Shown one piece after another: positions 1-10,208 of a DNA stretch of 64,000 bases. The stretch is from Cloeon dipterum. Its lineage: Eukaryota; Arthropoda; Insecta; Ephemeroptera; Baetidae. The stretch's first letter is position 1. The number at the start of each line of letters is the position of its first letter. The notes under the pieces are model-generated. The model ran no database searches. It was given only the letters and a program-made list of their open reading frames with translations, and was not told the origin of the DNA. Position numbers and translations under genes: made by a program. The DNA lies in assembly GCF_949628265.1 (NCBI RefSeq), contig NC_088789.1, forward strand, positions 1,550,001-1,614,000, read 5' to 3'.

Positions 1-792
1 TTATCTATAAAGCTTTTCAAATATGGAACTTTACGCAACAGTGACCAATTAAAAATGTTGCCATTTGAATCGTGGATCTCTACATTTATGAAAGGAAGAA
101 TAAACCCATTTTTCGAATATTTTCATGTGTGCCGTTTCCGTGAAGAGAGAAGGAAACGTCGAGATAAAAATAACAATCCGTGGCACGGTAGAACAAACTT
201 GCTATCCAAATAATTTTCACTCTTGCGCTGCAGCAGCAGCTTTATTCAAAGCCGTGTATCCACTGGTGTATGTACTTTGTAAGCCAGCTGGTTGAGCACC
301 AGGCTCTACCAGCGAAATTGGCAAGAGACCCCAATGCAGTGGTACTCTACTTGGAAACAAAAAGGAATAAAAAGCAGGGGACGTATATGCATGCCAGCGA
401 CGAGTTTGGCTCGCGCAGTGCCAGATCTGTCGCTCGCTCGCGCGCATGCAACAATGCAGCGTGTAGCGTGTGTCGAAAGTGTCATCACGTTCGGCACGCG
501 AAATTATTCCGCAGCGGCCGCTCAGTTTCAATTTATATTGTGCCAGATCAAAAGCAGGCCTATTTCTGGATGAGCGCCGCACTAAATTTCCTGGAAAACG
601 ATTTGTTTTAAGCGTTGCATTCATTGCGGAAGAGCCGCGGGTGCGGATTATTGCGCGCGAGCGTTTATTAAAAACAACTTAGAGCAGAACAAAGAGCGGC
701 GCGCGCGGCCCTTTATTAGCCGACTAAGCCACTTTTCCATCGGGCTCTATTAATGAGCCGCTGCCACTGGGCCGTAAAAAGTTGATAGTTTA

Positions 793-796
<4 letters not shown>

Positions 797-833
<37 letters not shown>

Positions 834-846
834 CTGGCTGGCTGGC
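797..846. repeat. TC microsatellite followed by GGCT repeats
   Basis: About 17 TC units run directly into four GGCT units. Simple sequence; no function is implied. Confidence 0.9.
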
Positions 847-1464
847 GTGCGTGTGCGAGCTTTAATTACCAGCTCTCGCACTTTTCCTCGCGCCACCCGC
901 CGCGAGACGAGCACGCCCCAAACTCCAATTTCGCGGATTTGCTCTCGCAAAATAACGAGGCAAAACTTTTCGCTCGCGCTGGGCTGGGGTTGTTTTTAAA
1001 TTAAACTCGCTCTGTGATCCTTTAATTAAAGTCGAAGGAAATTAGATGAGTTTTCACACCATCATTGAATCGTAAAACATCCACAAAAAGTTGAGCCTAA
1101 AACAGCGCTGGAGAGGATAAAGTGAAGGGGAAAATGTTTTTTTAAGAGGAAAAATAACATATAAAGATAAACAGCAGGCGTCAAATTCACTTATATAAAT
1201 TTTATTATTACATTATTTGCACCGGAAAATCGTAGTGAATGAAAATACAAGATTTTTGTGGTATATGTTGGGCCCCAAAAGCTGAAAGTCTCAATGTTAC
1301 TTCGCATTAGTTTGCAAAACGCTTAGTAATTATGATCCAAATCCAATGATGCAGTAACTTTTGTATCTTGTTTTATAATTATGATGAGTTTCTCGATTAA
1401 AAAGATTACAGGGAAATGTAAACACTATATTTATTTTTTTATTGGATATTTAAATTTTGTTATT

Positions 1465-1545
1465 TGTGACTAATTTTTAAATGCGCGGAGCTTCAATTTA
1501 TTACCGTTTTATGAAAATAAACAAATTAAATTAAGCTAATCTATT
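1465..1545 (+). repeat. Short repeat shared with the calmodulin intron (possible LINE tail)
   Basis: It contains ATGCGCGGAGCTTCA followed by an AT-rich stretch ending in AATAAACAAATTAAATTAAG. The same arrangement occurs at about 28797-28855. This looks like two copies of one retroelement 3' end, but the class is not established. Confidence 0.4.
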
Positions 1546-1761
1546 GTTGTGGCAAGAGGCACTTAAATGTGACTAATTGAGTTGCTCAATAATATGTTGT
1601 TCTTTTTAACAAACAATTCCTCAGTTTGTTTTCTAGGGTTTTTTTTAATTGCATTACAAAAAATATTCATTTATGGATGATGTTTGGATTAGCGAACGGT
1701 TAGGAATTTTAATATTTCATGTTTTGTCATGAAAGCGACAACGGATTAATGTCAGCAAAGT

Positions 1762-2113
1762 CACCGGGGGCCGGATTCACGCGACGCGCAGATATGGTCT
1801 GGTGGCGGGAAAATGAAATTGGCTTGGAAAATTCATCATGAAAATACCTTCAGCACAATGAATATTTTTGTTGTTATTTCTTTACTAAAAGCTGATTAGC
1901 CCGGTAATCGGCGAATGGACCGTTAGATGGCACATCAGGCTAATGGAAATGACACAAAATACGCGGAAATGAAATTATTAGGCCGGTACGCCTCTTTTTT
2001 GACGCTTCTGATTGGCCACTGGACTATCTCCTGCTTGGCCTCCATCATTTCGACGCCATATTTCGACTTCTGGCCGGCGGGAACCAACACAGATCGCAAT
2101 CCGGACCCCGGTG
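1762..2113. mobile_element. 352-bp MITE-like element, family F (CACCGGGG termini), copy 1
   Basis: It starts CACCGGGGGCCGGATT and ends with the near reverse complement (AATCCGGACCCCGGTG), so it has about 16-bp terminal inverted repeats. The interior matches, in reverse orientation, the element at 50703-51053. Both contain a GATTGGCC/CCAATC patch and a CCGTTAGAT patch. No obvious coding capacity, and I could not see a convincing target duplication. Confidence 0.7.
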
Positions 2114-3213
2114 GGAAAAACTTTATTAAGTTATTAAAGGGCGTCTCCCAATTTTCTGTCACTAATTGCAAGCAGTCAAAAATGCTACCTGCGTGTACAA
2201 TCAATGGAATAACTGTTTTGGTCTTGGCAACTTCTGTTTATTAGTATTTCTTCTCTCAGTCCGGTGAATTAAAATTAAAAATTTTTACTCTTATGATTGT
2301 GAGTATTAATTACTGCTCTTTGCGCCTCATTAATCAAATTGCTCGCGCATTTAATCCGGTCTGCCCCTCTCTCAGAGATTCCTGCATGAATAATCCGAGA
2401 TCGACCATTGAAACGAGCAATTAAATTAGCATACCATTATTGGACAGACGAGCGGCGGACGGACGGACGTACAAGCAAAAGCGCGTGCACAAGCAAGGGT
2501 GCGTGGGCGTAAAAGCGAGTGGCACAAAGGCTGGCCGCGAGCCCGAAATAGACGCACATGACGACGGCCCGACCGTTCTGGAAAGCAAATATTTACTGTT
2601 TATAATGACGTGGCTAATTTATTTAAATATCCACCCTTTTGTGCGCGAGCTTGGCGCCGGATTGCAATTTCACAGAAGCGCCCTCGTGCGTGTGTGTGTA
2701 AATTTCGCGCCGCGCACACAATCGAAAACATTTCCTCGTGCGATGAGCAGATTCTCTGGGAACATTTAAAATAAGCGCGCAGTTTTATTTCGCTGAACGA
2801 GAACATAGCAGGGATATTATAATGGTGCATGTGGATTTTCCCAGCAGCTTCACCTGCTGACTCAGCCGCCTAATGGAGCCTCTCTCTGTATTCTTTTTGC
2901 TAGCTCCTATCAGACGCTGACTAGCTGCTGACAATGAGAGAATAAACGTGGTGAGTCAATCCGAGAATATCGTCTCGATCATTCTTTCCTCGACCATCGC
3001 TGCAGTTTTGCCGGCTCGTCAAATTTGCGCTCAAGTGGAGTTGAGCTCGTCAATTTCAAGCACTCGAATAAACCAAAAGCTCCATACTCTTGCATTTTTG
3101 ACCGATGATTGGGGGTGGAATGCGGGTCCATTCGTATTTAGGAAGATTGCGTAAGGTTTACGACTGCTGGTTTGCAACTTTCCAGCATGTGTGAATGAAC
3201 TTTCTTGGGACGA
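2114..3213. other. Non-coding stretch, nothing supported
   Basis: Only short overlapping ORFs are present. The stretch at 3173-3228 resembles 13161-13213: both contain TTTCCAGCATG followed by GGGAC and AAATGTCT or GAATGTCT. It is probably old repeat sequence. Confidence 0.4.
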
Positions 3214-3583
3214 ATGTCTCTTTGGCGAAGTTTCTGAATACTCCAATCGATTCTTGATGGTCAAATTAGGTAAAATGGATATTTTTTCCGACGTGCGGAC
3301 CTTTTTTCCCGCCAAAACAATATGAATGCGAGAAGTGCGCATGCGTCAGGGCTGGCTGGATCTGGCAAAGAAGTCCTTCGTACAGGTGGTCTCGTCTGTA
3401 AGTGCTCAGAACAGCTCTGACGCATGCGCAGTTCTCGCATTCATATTGTTTTGGCGGGAACAAAGTTCTAATTGTGCTACGCACGTCACGCTCGACTTTT
3501 TGGTCGGAAAATATCCACTTTACCTAATTTGACCCTCAAGAATCGATTGGTGGGCTCAGAAACTTAGTCAAAGACGATCTTTA
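3214..3583. mobile_element. Foldback element, family B, copy 1
   Basis: The two halves are inverted repeats. Both ends carry versions of AAGTTTCTGA...CCAATCGATTCTTGA...AATTAGGTAAA, and the inner halves carry GCATGCGTC with CAATATGAATGCGAGAA in opposite orientations. It lies about 280 bp upstream of the mosaic lectin gene. Sister copies are at 11165-11468, 17278-17443 (one arm), 35746-36140 and 39349-39729. Confidence 0.75.
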
Positions 3584-3860
3584 ATTTGAAATTCATCTTT
3601 TTCAATTTAAAAATATAAAAACCATCGTATAACATTAAATTTATCAGTGCATTTTCCGTATTATAAGGATTTCTAAAATGTTAAAACCCGCACGATTTTT
3701 GTTGTGTGGAATATTATTTTGCTAATGAAATAAAATTCTAGTGGAAACATAGCAATGACGCAGGTGTCCTAAAACGGATGTGCGCAAATGATTTTCATTC
3801 CGTCAATTTCTATGAATTTTCCGCTCGCAAACTCAATAAAATCGAAAGCAAATTAAAGTT

Positions 3861-6800
3861 ATGCTTTGCAGTTTGCGATCGGCCGTCAACAGCATGAAGC
3901 TGATTTTTCCTGCAATTTTGATCGTAACTGTGAGTACGCCTCAATTTAATTATCTCCCAATTCTTATATAACCTTTCTCTAGATTTACCTGTGTTGCATT
4001 GAAGGAGCAAGGAATAGAAAAGTCAAGATTATTGGCAAAAGCAAATATATATTTTTATTTTAAATTCTGCTTAATGTTACGCAACAAATATTTTAGATAT
4101 TAAAGTTGTTGTCAAGCAAGCGAAGCCCGCAGCAAATGCTCGACGAAAGTTTGTTATCAGATGCTGTGGACGTCAAAAATGCTCTAAATTTAGTTCACCG
4201 TCCAATAAAACACAATCTCGAAGTAGCACCGGAAAGGTATAGATGGATTATTAAAATTATAAACAAATCACGTGAATCTCCAATTGAAGGCAAATTCTGG
4301 AATAACGATAGAAGCAGAAGCCACAAGAAATGCAGAGGCCTCAGAAAATTCCGAAAATTCAAAACAAGACATTGCAACTACAGAGAAAGATAACTTGCAA
4401 ACGAGCGGAGACAAATTAATGACGCAAACCGATGCTGCTCAAAATGATTTGCCAACGGATGCACAGCCGATAGCTGCCACGGAGCTATCAACTTCACCAC
4501 CCTCAAATAATCAGCCGACTGTTGATCCAATTCTAACAAACAATGAAAATTCCCCTGCTGGTCCAGAATTAACAACTCCTCTATTTTCCGCCCCAACACT
4601 TGGTAAAAAATAACCCATATTTTTGCAATTTGCGATTTCTAATCGTTTTTTAACTTTTAAAAGGCGCATCTGCTAACTCACCTGGAATTTCAAACGCCAT
4701 TACTACAGCACCATTAATAGTTGGGTCAACAATTAAAGCATTGGGAACAACGGCAACAACTATTGCACCACCAAAAGCATCATCTGTTACAACAGTTAAT
4801 CTAGGAACAACAAAAATTAGCGCGGCATCAGCGACATCAAGTAAAGCAGCAGCAGCAACAACAACAATGGCAGCAGCAGCAGCAACAACAAAAAATAATG
4901 CAGCAGCAGTGACAACTGGAGCTGCAGCAGCAACAACTGCAGCAGCAGCAGCAGCAGCGACAACAAATAATGCACCAGCAGCAGCAACAACAACTGTAGC
5001 AGCAGCAACAACAACTACAGCTGCAACAACCACGACAACTCAGGTTCTACGATTGCATTATCAGATTTTAACTCAACTAAAGAAAAATATAATTAGTTTT
5101 CCCTTTGTCCAAAGTCGTCATGTGCAACTTATGCGATGGTAACATATTATCTGATTTAACCAAATTAAATTATTTTATTTAAAATTTTTAACTTCAAAGG
5201 CTCTAGATAGCGCGCAGCAGAGTGGTATGACCAAAAGTCTGAATCAGCAAATTTCCGGTCGTGCTCATATTTCCAACTAATTAGCTGCACCGACGGCAGG
5301 AAAATTCACATCGGCCTGTGGCAGAACCTTTTTCATTGGAAGCACTACAGTAATTAATTCTTAGTAATGGTTGCCATTTTGATTTTCAATTTGCATATGA
5401 CTTCAGTCTGACTACAAAACGGCTGCAGCCAGTTGCTTGAAATTGAATTTAACTTTGGTTTCTCTCAACACAATTGCAAAGTTTCCTTGTATTTCCCAGC
5501 TGGTGCTTGGTAAAATTCTACTTTATCGTGCTTTAATTTTGATTCACATTTAAAGAATCGTTAAAAAAATATTGGACCTCTGGTTCCAACGAGGGTGAAA
5601 TGTGTGACGTGTTGAAAACGTACAGCTGGTGTTCAATGAACGGAATCAATTTTGGAACACAAATCATGAATACATCTCTGTGGAGCAATCCTGTTGCCAA
5701 AGACCCAACTCTCGAACGCTGCATTTCTTATATTGTCGACGGACTTAAGAGTGGTTTGCTGCATTCTGCTTGCACAGAAAAACTGTTATATATTTGCGAG
5801 GTACAATTTTGTATGCATTGGAGGATAAATGCGGTTTTTGATTACGATATTTAGCCATCATGTGCGATGCCTGCCTCTCCAGAGTGCAAGGCTAACGTAT
5901 ATCATTTGAAATTATAATTTAATATGATCTAATTAAGTACGCAGGCATCATTATTCGATGGAGCTGGAAACCTGATTGGTAAAAAGAGTATTAATAGATG
6001 TGTCAGTCAGCCGCGAGGCTATGTGCGTGCCTGCTCTCAGCCAATGAGATGGCGGGATTGAGTCACGTGACTGCTCGAACTGGGCGTGCTTCTCTGATCT
6101 CGCTAGATGTCTCTACTTTCGCAGTAGCCTTCTTACCAGACATTTTTCGAACGCGAATTTCTCGGTTGTTTTATTTCTCGTGGTCATGGTTTCGACTTAA
6201 TGTTGTACATCAACTCGTGCGCTTTCGTTTGAAACCAATTGAGACGCAGATGGCTTCAGTAATTTTGACACGAAAACTCATTTAACATGGGAAAAGATAG
6301 GGAAGTGGATCTGATGGCTTTTAGATCTCGCGGCTGAGACCTCTAATTTTTCAACGATTTTCCTCGTATTTTAATAATTTAAAATTTAGACCCAGGAAGT
6401 TACGGATATTGGCCAAATGCGTGTGGTGACACGTTTCTTTTTGGAAATCGACCAGTACAACCGCATTATAATTGGTTTTCAAATTAAAATAAAATAAACA
6501 ACAATTTTAGCTCACTTGGGAGGCCAACGTTAAAATGTGCTGCAGTTTGGGCATGCAACCATTTTACATTAATTCCAAAAGCGATCAATCATGTATATCA
6601 AGCTTGACTCTTTTTAAAAACTGGAAATACAACTTAAACTACTGGACGGGCGCCACGAGGCAAGGGTGCCCCCAGCAGTGGGCTTGGGGTGGCAATGAGA
6701 TGACCGGAATTCCCACCGATATAGTTTGGGAAGTCGGCCAGCCGGACAACAAGGGTGGCAGAGAAGATTGCATACACTTGAAAGTGAAAAACAGCACGGA

Positions 6801-9189
6801 AGGTACTGTGATCACCGACCGAAACTGCACAGACAAGTACATTTTAGCATGCAGAGTGAGTTTTGCTGCGATTAATTTTTTTTTGGTAAATTCTGCCGTT
6901 TAATTAATCTAGGGAAAACCGGCTTTGAGCTCGTACTGCAGTAAACCATCTTGCCCCAATCAAGACTGCACCCTTAATGTAAATATAGGAGGATTATCAT
7001 AGTTATCATAATAATTCCATATCATATTTTATCTAGGACACACTTTTTACTAAGTTCAAAAACGGCACAGTGATTCTCAATGGTGAGAATAATTATTTTA
7101 TATTTTCTTGTATGCATACTTATATTTGGTTAAAAAGATTACTTTTCATACGGATCTTGGTTTGATGCGTGCGGCAGAAAAATTCTCTTCGCTGAAAAAC
7201 CAGTTGATTATGACGCTCTGTTGAATAAAGGATTATGCCTGAAAAAATTAAATTTCCAGCTAAGTGTGGTTGATGCAAGAAAATATTGCTGCCAAATCGG
7301 ATTCACAATGCTGTCTTTGGAAACTGTAGAAAAGCAAATATGCTTCAATAATTTAGCAAGGCGTAAACATTGTTTTTATTTATCTTCCAAGATTTATGTC
7401 CGAGATTCGCAAACAGGGCATAAATATACAATTTCTGGAGATTACTGGACTTCAGGAACTAATCAAAATTGCACTAGCAAATTTTTGTGGTGCTCAAATG
7501 AAAAGAATTTCTTTAAGAACGAAACCAGGTGGAAAGCAGGAAATCCAACTGCAAACGGAAATTGCGTTTACGCAAACTTCAACTCATCCGATGCAAACTA
7601 TACAGACCTAGGAACAGCAAATTGCATTGAAAAAAAGAGATTCGTTTGCGAGGTACACGAAAGGGGTTATTGGTGGAAACCAATTTTAATCCTGTCTTTA
7701 GATGCGACAGAAGAACACTGGGAGAGATGCTCTTCAAAGCGAATGCGCGATTCTCTGGAATGTCTCCGCTAGTGCGTTTATTATTTATTTATTATTAATT
7801 TTCTTTATATGATCGCTGGTATCTTTTTCAGCTGAAATAGCTTTGTTCAAACTTGGACTGGCCGGCACAGCTTCATATTCGTATCGGCTGAAGGTTCGAA
7901 ACATTTAATTTTAATGGATTATCTGATTCAAATATATGTGAAGTGCTTCATCCGATGCATTGGCATAAACGTGGGAATGGTCAGTTCACTATATCTGCAC
8001 ACCCTCTTGTTTAAAATACACTCATCCACGCTGATTGCAGTTTGCGGACAACGCTTTGGTTACTGACGAGCTTCTGCGCAAACTGGAAATAATTGCAAAT
8101 GACGACCCTCCAACTCTGCAAAGCGGATTCGATGCTTTCGACATATGCAGTCCATTGAGTCAGTCATTAGCATAATTATTGTTCAGACGTGGTGAAACCA
8201 AAAATCGATCCTATTTTAAAATGCAGGGTACGATGACGAGTGCCTCACAGCGTCAAACATTTACACGTGTGGACTACAAAATGCACCAATTTTGACCACC
8301 GGCATGGTGGACGACGGTAAAAATAATGTGACGATCGTAAGAACTTAAATTTAAATCTTAGCTTTTGATCGCCATTGAATCATTTTAAAAGTATGGTCCC
8401 CCTGCTCACTGTACTATAAGAGAAAACGCGTGCTATATTAGCGATGATTTGCCATGCGTTGTAGACGTAAGTATCGAGACTTTATTTTGAGAATTTATCA
8501 CTCATTGTCAGTTATCTTGATCATTATTATAGGCAGCTCGCCGCACCAAATTTTTGGCTGGAAATGGTTTTAATCCAGAAATAGAGAAAATAAATACTGA
8601 TCGTAATTTCAAAATCAGATCCCCTCATGACGTACGCAATTAAAGCTGGAAAAGTCTATGGAATATCGCAAGACTTGTACTCGCCCAGTCCAATAGATAT
8701 TGTAACGACAAATTTAAGAACCAACAAATTTATGACCGACAATTATTTTTGCAGTCTCTCCCTCAGGCATTTACGAATTGCTGCAGCGTGGGCTTGAGGC
8801 TTGCGCATCCAATGTCTGTCAATGAAATTACTTTCTTACGCAATTACGGTACTTACCTCTAATTTAATTAAAGTCAAATGATAACAATTTTCTAATATTT
8901 TCCCTGGTTAGTGGATACTTCGCCTAACGCAATCGTACTCGTGGGTGAACTTTTAAAAATAAACAGTACTCACAACGCCTGGTGCGAGACAGGAGAACCT
9001 GTGCCTGATTATCTCTACGATGTAACCGATAATATCGGCGTCCCTCCCGAAAACCAGAATTCTAAACCTGATTGTAATTATAATGCATATACCTTGCACA
9101 CTGACACCAGATTGCTGATGAAATTAACTCTTGGCCTCACCTATAACGATCCTACCGCTGCAAGATTTTATGTTTGTCAGAATGTATAA
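3861..9189 (+). CDS. Secreted mosaic protein: Ala/Thr-rich mucin-like region, four C-type lectin domains and an embedded OBP-like module
   Basis: A chain of about 26 exons encodes roughly 1,150 residues. Exons: 3861-3929, 3983-~4021, 4097-4236, 4290-4602, 4664-5043, 5200-5257, 5285-5349, 5407-5509, 5556-5800, 5855-5896, 5945-5978, 6390-6454, 6511-6855, 6913-6978, 7037-7082, 7138-7652, 7702-7771, 7832-7893, 7944-7979, 8041-8158, 8227-8336, 8392-8466, 8533-8602, 8646-8701, 8767-8848, 8912-9189. All joins from the third exon onward keep phase with GT-AG borders; the exon 2/3 join is unresolved. Exon 1 encodes a signal peptide (MKLIFPAILIVT; start at 3861 or 3894). Order: basic segment, Ser/Thr-rich and Ala/Thr-rich segments, CTLD1, CTLD2, CTLD3, OBP-like six-cysteine module, cysteine linker, CTLD4. 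Each CTLD after the first follows a short cysteine-containing linker. The protein is probably extracellular and may bind glycans or small ligands (inferred). It could instead be adjacent genes spliced by eye, but phase continuity argues against that. Confidence 0.72.
4664..5043 (+). other. Ala/Thr-rich low-complexity coding exon
   Basis: Exon 5 of the mosaic lectin gene reads mostly as alternating runs of Ala and Thr, built from GCA and ACA codons. It is bounded by an acceptor before 4664 and a CAG|gt donor after 5043. The preceding exon is Ser/Thr/Pro/Asn-rich. This composition suggests an O-glycosylated mucin-like stalk (inferred). The GCA/ACA repetition suggests growth by repeat slippage. 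The valine/alanine-rich ORF on the opposite strand is an artefact of the same tract. Confidence 0.7.
5285..5800 (+). other. C-type lectin-like domain 1 (three exons)
   Basis: Exons 5285-5349, 5407-5509 and 5556-5800 encode an entry strand (ACGRTFFIGS), a helix with a Cys (ASCLKLNLTLVSL), YWTSGSN, LWSNP and a C-terminal ACTEKLLYICE. These match the order of the long-loop CTLD fold. The canonical EPN/QPD and WND sugar/calcium motifs are absent, so calcium-dependent sugar binding is doubtful. Confidence 0.75.
5979..6345 (+). mobile_element. Family E element (CCAAT/E-box foldback), one arm, in a lectin-gene intron
   Basis: It lies between exons ending at 5978 and starting at 6390 and is about 330 bp; the outer limits are approximate. 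It matches the right half of the element at 34055-34792, sharing AGCCAATGAGATGGCGGGAT, GTCACGTGAC (6062-6071), GCTAGATGTCTCTACT and AATTGAGACGC. The open frame across it is incidental. Confidence 0.7.
6390..6855 (+). other. C-type lectin-like domain 2, with a QPD motif
   Basis: Exons 6390-6454 and 6511-6855 encode WPNACGDTFLFGN, then WEANVKMCCSLGM, YWTGATRQGC and WEVGQPDNKGGREDC, ending NCTDKYILACR. QPD is the galactose-type motif of calcium-binding CTLDs and sits at the expected place before the long-loop Cys. The WND motif is not evident. This is the best candidate in the protein for real sugar binding. Confidence 0.78.
7138..7652 (+). other. C-type lectin-like domain 3 (single exon)
   Basis: One 515-bp exon encodes the whole domain, whereas CTLD1 and CTLD2 are interrupted after the first strand. 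Landmarks: SWFDACGRKILFAEKP, ARKYCCQIGFTMLSLET, YWTSGTNQNC, RWKAGNPTANGNCVY and NCIEKKRFVCE. NPT replaces the EPN/QPD triad and WND is absent. Confidence 0.75.
7702..8336 (+). other. Odorant-binding-protein-like six-cysteine module inside the lectin gene
   Basis: Exons 7702-7771, 7832-7893, 7944-7979, 8041-8158 and 8227-8336 are in phase with each other and with the flanking lectin exons. The translated cysteines are spaced C-X29-C-X3-C-X42-C-X8-C-X8-C. This fits the classical insect OBP (PBP/GOBP) signature, including the diagnostic C2-X3-C3 (CFIRC) and C5-X8-C6 (CLTASNIYTC). The segment is predicted to be mostly helical (TDELLRKLEIIAND). OBPs are normally stand-alone secreted ligand carriers; I see no own signal peptide here. 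A chance cysteine pattern is possible but unlikely given five matching spacings. Confidence 0.65.
8646..9189 (+). other. C-type lectin-like domain 4, divergent
   Basis: Exons 8646-8701, 8767-8848 and 8912-9189 encode PGKVYGISQDLYSP, then FTNCCSVGLRLAHPMS, then a long C-terminal part with WCETGEPVP, CNYNAY and ARFYVCQNV before the TAA stop. CC followed by VGLRL parallels CCSLGM of CTLD2. The first strand lacks the usual Cys and the sugar motifs are lost. The exon at 8646 needs an unusually short 43-bp intron (8603-8645). Confidence 0.62.
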
Positions 9190-9710
9190 TTTAAATATTT
9201 TGGATTATTGCTTCACTCACCTAGCAAATTTTGATCCTCTGTTATCTTGTTCTCACCGTCAGTTTTCACGTGTTCTTGATATGAAGTGAATCATAATAGC
9301 AATGACAATATTAGTCCCTTTTATGCATCAAACTCTGTAATGTTGAATTAATTGTGTGCAAAATGCTTTTCAGATTCCTTAGCGAAATTGATCGCAATTT
9401 TATATTTTAAACATGCTCCAAACATTTGAGGATTAAATATTAGAACTGCACGGGGAGTTGGCAAAAATTCTGTTAATCCTCCATTTACTGCAAAACAACA
9501 GCACAAATTTTTACAATTGTTTTCATTCTGTAGTGTGACGAGTGATTTTGCTTCTATTGTATCCAAGAGTTTCAGCGGGTTGTTTGTTAACACATTTAAA
9601 TAATGCCTAATTTCTCCTTAATGTGATTGGCGTTTGATTGAAAAAAATTATAAATTATGTAAATTGACTTTGTTTTGGAGAAATAAATTGAATTGAATTG
9701 AATTCATCAT
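9190..9710 (+). other. 3' untranslated region of the mosaic lectin gene
   Basis: AT-rich sequence follows the stop at 9187-9189. The first good polyadenylation signal is AATAAA at 9682-9687, followed by short GAATT repeats. No credible coding frame. Confidence 0.5.
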
Positions 9711-9828
9711 TGGATTAAATTTGTTTTTATTGAAATTCAAGATGGACGGCTGATGAACAGTTTGTCTATAAAATACACTAGCACTTTCAACGGAAGCTCT
9801 CGTCATGTTGAAAAAAAAATAAGGGAAT

Positions 9829-10208
9829 TAAAGAGGATGGATACCACAAAATCCTAGTTGCCAATGCATGAACTCATCCCTTAGGATTCAGTTGGAGCCA
9901 AAATTGACCTACGTACATTTTTGAGAAAAGGGGCTGCAAAGTTAGCTCTGTCTCCTACTAGGAATGTCTCTCCTTACTTGAAATTCTATTTTATTTCAAA
10001 ACAAAGAGTTTCCCTAAAAGGTTTAAAACACGCTGTTGGACAGATCTCGACGAGAGGAATCGAAATCTCCAAAGAAAATGTGGTCAAGCGCAGCAAATTT
10101 TGGAGGAAAATTGATTTTTTGCTGAGGCTAGCTACTTTTTGGATTATTACAAATTGTTCCAACAATTCAAATAATTTTCAACTGACGTTTTGTATTGATT
10201 CACTTTAA
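9829..10208 (+). repeat. Family C interspersed repeat, copy 1 (+)
   Basis: It begins near GATACCACAAAATCC, includes TTGCCAATGCATGAACTCAT and CCCTTAGGATTCAGTTG, and has an internal hairpin around CAGATCTCGACGAGAGGAAT. It ends near TTGATTCACTTTAAG. Other copies: 11482-11870 (+), 15857-16270 (-), 21112-21300 (-, partial), 42531-42885 (-), 44948-45292 (+), 52022-52340 (+), 53868-54030 (-, partial), 59622-59945 (+), 61715-62103 (-). No coding capacity is evident; class unknown. Confidence 0.8.

Larger units (their letters stand above)
1..1761. other. Non-coding stretch with no supported gene
   Basis: Small ORFs here have no splice partners and no recognisable domains, and they overlap on both strands. 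The visible structure is a TC microsatellite with GGCT repeats (797-846), a GC-rich patch around 400-750, and an AT-rich piece near 1465-1545. That last piece resembles the 3' tail of the LINE-like fragment at 28.6-28.86 kb, since both contain the string ATGCGCGGAGCTTCA. Confidence 0.5.

Noticed and set aside
4650-5033. Minus-strand Val/Ala-rich ORF
   Set aside because: It is the antisense reading of the Ala/Thr triplet exon of the lectin gene.
5998-6285. Plus-strand ORF between lectin exons
   Set aside because: The sequence is a family E transposon arm; the frame is incidental and lies in an intron.
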